A stretch of 7,071 nt of DNA from Ruminococcaceae bacterium UBA5579. GTDB lineage: Bacteria > Bacillota > Clostridia > Oscillospirales > Ruminococcaceae. Shown piece after piece: positions 4,533 through 7,071 of the stretch. Both the position numbers and the translations under genes were made by a program. Position 1 is the first letter of the stretch; the number at the start of each line of letters is the position of its first letter. The notes below the pieces were generated by a model that made no database searches, had not been told where the DNA came from, and saw only the letters and a program-made list of their open reading frames with translations. The stretch lies in contig DILZ01000134.1 of assembly GCA_002425305.1 (NCBI GenBank), positions 1 through 7,071 of the forward strand. Direction: 5' to 3'.

Positions 4533-6194
4533 TCAGATAAGTCCGGAATTATTTATCGCGGAGATCAAAGCCTTAACGGACGCCACAACGATATCGGTAT
4601 TGATCCCGACGCCCCACGCCGCCTTGCCGTCTGCGGCGGTTATGCCGACATAAGATGCCGCTTTCGCCTTTGAGGTCTGCTCAATCGCGTGCTCCGCATA
4701 GGTGGAAATCGTATACTCCAGCCCCAGACCGTCCTTTACTGCGTTGGACACGGAGTCAAGACGTCCGTTGCCCTCGCCGCGCAAAACGCGCTTTTCGCCG
4801 TTTATCTTCACCGTCACTTCGGAGGTGATATGTTCGCCTTGCTTGTAGTGCGCCTCAACGACCTCCAGTTTGGTTTTTTTGTTGACGTAGGTTTTCTCGA
4901 AAATATCGTAGACCTCGGCGGGCTTAAGCTCCTTGTGAGCCTTGTCGGAAACGCTCTTGACGGTGTAGCCGAAGTGCTCGCGCATTTTCGCGGGCATAAC
5001 TATGCCGAAGTTCTGCTCCATAAGATAACCTATGCCGCCCTTGCCCGACTGCGAATTTATGCGGATAACATCGCCCTCATATTCGCGCCCGACGTCGTGC
5101 GGGTCTATGGGTATGTACGGAACGTTCCAGCGCTCGGGATCGTTTTCCTCACGGTAGTGCATACCCTTTGCGATAGCATCCTGATGAGAACCCGAAAATG
5201 CCGCGAAAACCAGCTGTCCGCTGTACGGAGAGCGGGCGTTTACTTCCATTCTTGTAAGACGCTCGTAGACCTCCACAAGCTCGGGAAGATCGGTGAAGTC
5301 GAGGTTCGGCTCAACGCCGTGAGTGTACATATTCATAGCCAGTGTCACGATATCGACGTTACCCGTTCTTTCGCCGTTTCCGAAGCATGTGCCTTCAACT
5401 CTGTCTGCGCCTGCGAGCAGACCAAGCTCAGTGTCGGCAATGCCCGTACCTCTGTCGTTATGAGGGTGCAGGGATATAATGAGATTTTCTCTGTTGTGAA
5501 GTACCTCGCACATATACTCTACCTGCTGAGCATAAACGTGCGGAAGCGACATTTCGACCGTAACGGGCAGATTGATTATCACCTTATTATCGGGTGTCGG
5601 CTGCCAGATATCGATAACAGCGTTGCAAATTTCGGCCGCAAACTCAGGCTCTGTGCCTGTAAAGCTTTCGGGCGAATATTCAAAAACAATATTACCCTTT
5701 GCATTTTTCTTATACTCATTGCAGAGCTTTGCTCCCATAACAGCGATGTCGATGATCTCTTCCTTTGACTTTCTGAAAACCTGCTCTCTCTGAGCGACAG
5801 AGGTCGAATTGTAGAGATGAACGACCGCATTTTTAGCGCCGTCAATAGCCTCAAAGGTCTTTTTAATGATATGCTCTCTCGACTGAGTAAGTACCTGTAT
5901 CGTAACATCATCGGGTATCATATTTTTCTCGATAAGCGTCCTGCAGAACTCATACTCCGTTTCCGAAGCGGCAGGGAAACCTATCTCTATCTCTTTAAAG
6001 CCGATATCTACAAGCTTTTTGAAGAACTCCAGCTTTTCATCGAGACTCATCGGTATGATAAGAGCCTGATTGCCGTCTCTGAGGTCTACCGAGCACCATG
6101 CGGGAGCGTGGTCGATATAGTCCTTTTCGACCCATTTCATACATCTCTTGGGAGGCATATAATATCCTCTGGAATATTTCTGTGCATTTTTCAT
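4533..6194 (-). CDS. leuA: 2-isopropylmalate synthase, long form
   Basis: Catalyses the first committed step of leucine synthesis: 2-oxoisovalerate plus acetyl-CoA to 2-isopropylmalate (EC 2.3.3.13), in the cytoplasm. 553 aa, matching the long class typified by yeast and actinobacterial LeuA (N-terminal MPPKRCMKW and IDHAPAWCSVDLRDGNQAL) rather than the E. coli class. The TIM-barrel (about 30-310) shows metal and substrate residues: R39-D40 in DLRDGNQ, H243 and H245 in SLHPHNDRG, and the FGNGERTGN loop (271-279). SGSHQDAIAKG (334-344) and GYLMEQNFG (389-397) mark the linker region. The C-terminal domain (about 430-553), with GEGNGRLDSVSNA and AASYVGITA, is the dimer and leucine-feedback domain. 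Start at 6194: AAGGAGG (6203-6209) is eight bases upstream; the open frame reaches 6248, but those 18 codons run through the SD. No leuB, leuC or leuD is in view, and no obvious T-box or attenuator. Confidence 0.96.
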   Translation of the reverse strand: MKNAQKYSRGYYMPPKRCMKWVEKDYIDHAPAWCSVDLRDGNQALIIPMSLDEKLEFFKKLVDIGFKEIEIGFPAASETEYEFCRTLIEKNMIPDDVTIQVLTQSREHIIKKTFEAIDGAKNAVVHLYNSTSVAQREQVFRKSKEEIIDIAVMGAKLCNEYKKNAKGNIVFEYSPESFTGTEPEFAAEICNAVIDIWQPTPDNKVIINLPVTVEMSLPHVYAQQVEYMCEVLHNRENLIISLHPHNDRGTGIADTELGLLAGADRVEGTCFGNGERTGNVDIVTLAMNMYTHGVEPNLDFTDLPELVEVYERLTRMEVNARSPYSGQLVFAAFSGSHQDAIAKGMHYREENDPERWNVPYIPIDPHDVGREYEGDVIRINSQSGKGGIGYLMEQNFGIVMPAKMREHFGYTVKSVSDKAHKELKPAEVYDIFEKTYVNKKTKLEVVEAHYKQGEHITSEVTVKINGEKRVLRGEGNGRLDSVSNAVKDGLGLEYTISTYAEHAIEQTSKAKAASYVGITAADGKAAWGVGINTDIVVASVKALISAINNSGLI

Positions 6195-6258
6195 ATTGAA
6201 TTCCTCCTTCTTATCGATCAACTTGAACTGTGATTTCCTATGTATCAATAATTATTTT
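6195..6258 (-). promoter_or_regulatory. Short leuA upstream region
   Basis: Only 64 bp separate leuA from the glycosyltransferase remnant. The SD AAGGAGG (6203-6209) is clear. I find no convincing -35/-10 pair, no terminator-antiterminator pair, no T-box hallmark and no leucine-rich leader peptide. leuA is therefore probably read from farther upstream or from a promoter far from consensus. Confidence 0.5.
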
Positions 6259-6549
6259 TCAGCAAACGTCATAATAAAACTCATCTGCGGCTTTTCTGTC
6301 CTTAACCGAGAAGATGCGCTTTGTAAGCTTGCGGTTGGTAATAAGATACCGGTCGCCGAACTCATCGAACTTGCGTGATGAAGTCGTAACATACGAGCGT
6401 TTGAGAGTACCGTATTTTTGACCTCCGGCATTTCCCGGATTTTTTAACCGCGTTGCGAAATTCAAGTCTTCAAGACTTATAAGCTCCTCATCAAATCCGC
6501 CTATCTCGTCAAGATCCTTTTTGTAGAACCAAAATATCGCACCGCTCCA
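6259..6549 (-). pseudogene. Glycosyltransferase family 2 remnant (C-terminal 96 residues)
   Basis: The minus-strand frame from 6549 reads WSGAIFWFYKKDLDEIGGFD, then ELISLEDLNFATRL, YGTLKRSYVTTSSRKF and FGDRYL, ending KDRKAADEFYYDV and a stop. This is the C-terminal third of a GT-A family-2 glycosyltransferase: the GGFDE and (L)ED motif holds the catalytic base region, and the KDRKAADEFYYD end is typical of short clostridial GT2 enzymes (from memory). The nucleotide-sugar binding half, with its DxD motif, is missing. The first ordinary in-frame start is a TTG at 6465 without an SD, leaving 68 residues. At the junction there is an excellent SD (6559-6565) and ATG (6550), but they read a different frame and stop after 13 codons. 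I therefore call it a deletion remnant, probably non-functional; an assembly or sequencing error is the alternative. Confidence 0.78.
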
Positions 6550-6565
6550 TATTGTTTCCCTCCTT
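6548..6565 (-). promoter_or_regulatory. Orphan ribosome binding site and ATG at the glycosyltransferase break
   Basis: AAGGAGG (6559-6565), eight bases, then ATG (6548-6550) on the minus strand, 14 bases past the stop of the upstream gene. It is a near-ideal initiation site, but the frame encodes MERCDILVLQKGS and stops, whereas the glycosyltransferase frame is shifted by one base. It is best explained as the start of the original glycosyltransferase gene left after an out-of-frame internal deletion. Confidence 0.6.
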
Positions 6566-6578
6566 AGTGTGTATAATT

Positions 6579-7070
6579 TTAAAGCATTTCAACTTTGTAT
6601 TTGCTTGTGAAAAAAATCATATAAAACATACACGTCAGCGCAACGCCGACAAAAGTCAGGATCATACCGACCGTGAATTGTCTGTCAGCCTTATCGGGAT
6701 CGATCACGTCAAGAAAAAACTCCTCAACAATTTCAACATTTTCGTCGATATGTTCTTTCGTTTTATTGCTTGGCTTGAATGCGTGATCGCTGTACGGCTT
6801 GACTTGGGCGACAAAGCTTACAGGCTCGCTGCTGCCTTCGTCTATGCTGTCGCCCGAAAGCCATGCTGTCTGCGCCTCTGTAGAAGCTTCACAAGCATTA
6901 CACAGCGCCATGAATTTTTCCTTTGAGCGCTTATCATAAACATTTACGCTGACCGCCAAACCGCCTATCCTGCACCAGTAGCCCTCTATATCACCTGCGG
7001 AGTGCTGCCAATATATCTTATCTGTGACTGCAGAAACGATCTTGCCCGAAGCAGCTTCGCCGATCTTTAC
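6579..7070 (-). CDS. Hypothetical membrane-anchored protein, C-terminal 163 aa (partial)
   Basis: The frame is open to the right edge, so the start lies outside the window; the TTG at 6959 is only an internal codon, and residues continue upstream (KIGEAASGKIVSA, YWQHSAGDIEGYWCRIGG). I do not recognise the family. What is visible: a soluble part with aromatic and Gly residues, a Cys pair (CNAC, about 59-62), a Ser/Glu-rich linker, a conserved-looking acidic stretch (EHIDENVEIVEEFFLD), and one hydrophobic helix near the C-terminus (FTVGMILTFVGVALTCMFYM) followed by SKYKVEML. It thus looks tail-anchored, or is the last helix of a larger membrane protein. Its stop is 14 bases upstream of a strong SD, so it once headed an operon with the now broken glycosyltransferase; a link to surface or envelope biology is inference only. 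Confidence 0.75.
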   Translation of the reverse strand, partial: VKIGEAASGKIVSAVTDKIYWQHSAGDIEGYWCRIGGLAVSVNVYDKRSKEKFMALCNACEASTEAQTAWLSGDSIDEGSSEPVSFVAQVKPYSDHAFKPSNKTKEHIDENVEIVEEFFLDVIDPDKADRQFTVGMILTFVGVALTCMFYMIFFTSKYKVEML

Positions 7071-7071
7071 G

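Noticed and set aside
4689..5768. 359-codon plus-strand open frame
   Set aside because: Long, but it is the mirror of leuA, whose motifs are unambiguous; no SD, low-complexity translation typical of an antisense frame.
6195..6248. N-terminal 18-codon extension of leuA
   Set aside because: It reads through the SD at 6203-6209 and is not LeuA-like; the ATG at 6194 has ideal spacing.

Overview
The window looks like a chromosomal piece of an anaerobic Gram-positive bacterium of the class Clostridia, probably a Ruminococcus-like member of the Oscillospiraceae. The 5' end of a 16S rRNA gene at the left edge has a V1/V2 region of the type I associate with that group. Promoters are close to the sigma-A consensus, Shine-Dalgarno sites are strong (AAGGAGG, GAGGTGATC), intergenic DNA is very AT-rich, and the protein-coding genes have moderate GC. 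The genus is inferred from memory, not from a search.

Left part (1-1616, all minus strand). A 16S gene (1-160, running off the left edge) is preceded by a leader of about 270 nt carrying a boxA-like antitermination motif. It is driven by two tandem promoters, both with perfect TTGACA and TATAAT hexamers, 17-bp spacers and an extended -10. Just upstream a 16-bp-stem terminator closes the preceding two-gene unit, nrdR plus an unrecognised 158-aa gene. NrdR represses ribonucleotide reductase genes. The spacer of its own promoter contains a good match to the NrdR box, which suggests autoregulation.

Middle part (1721-4511, plus strand). From the AT-rich divergent region with nrdR a second promoter reads outward into a 196-aa charged, helical protein and, four bases later, a 130-aa small membrane protein. 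A 530-aa membrane-anchored sulfatase-fold enzyme of the LtaS type (five membrane helices, then an extracytoplasmic catalytic domain) follows. A 14-bp-stem terminator ends it and also serves the convergent leuA.

Right part (4533-7071, minus strand). A complete long-form 2-isopropylmalate synthase (leuA, leucine synthesis) lies behind a 96-codon remnant of a family-2 glycosyltransferase that has lost its N-terminal catalytic part. Upstream of that is the 3' part of an unrecognised gene with one membrane helix near its C-terminus, cut by the right edge.

Most of the window is ordinary core-genome content, and I see no clear new defence, mobile or RNA system. The best leads are the NrdR box inside the nrdR promoter, the broken glycosyltransferase with an orphan ribosome binding site and start codon, the terminator packed against the rRNA promoter, and the uncharacterised soluble/membrane gene pair opposite nrdR.
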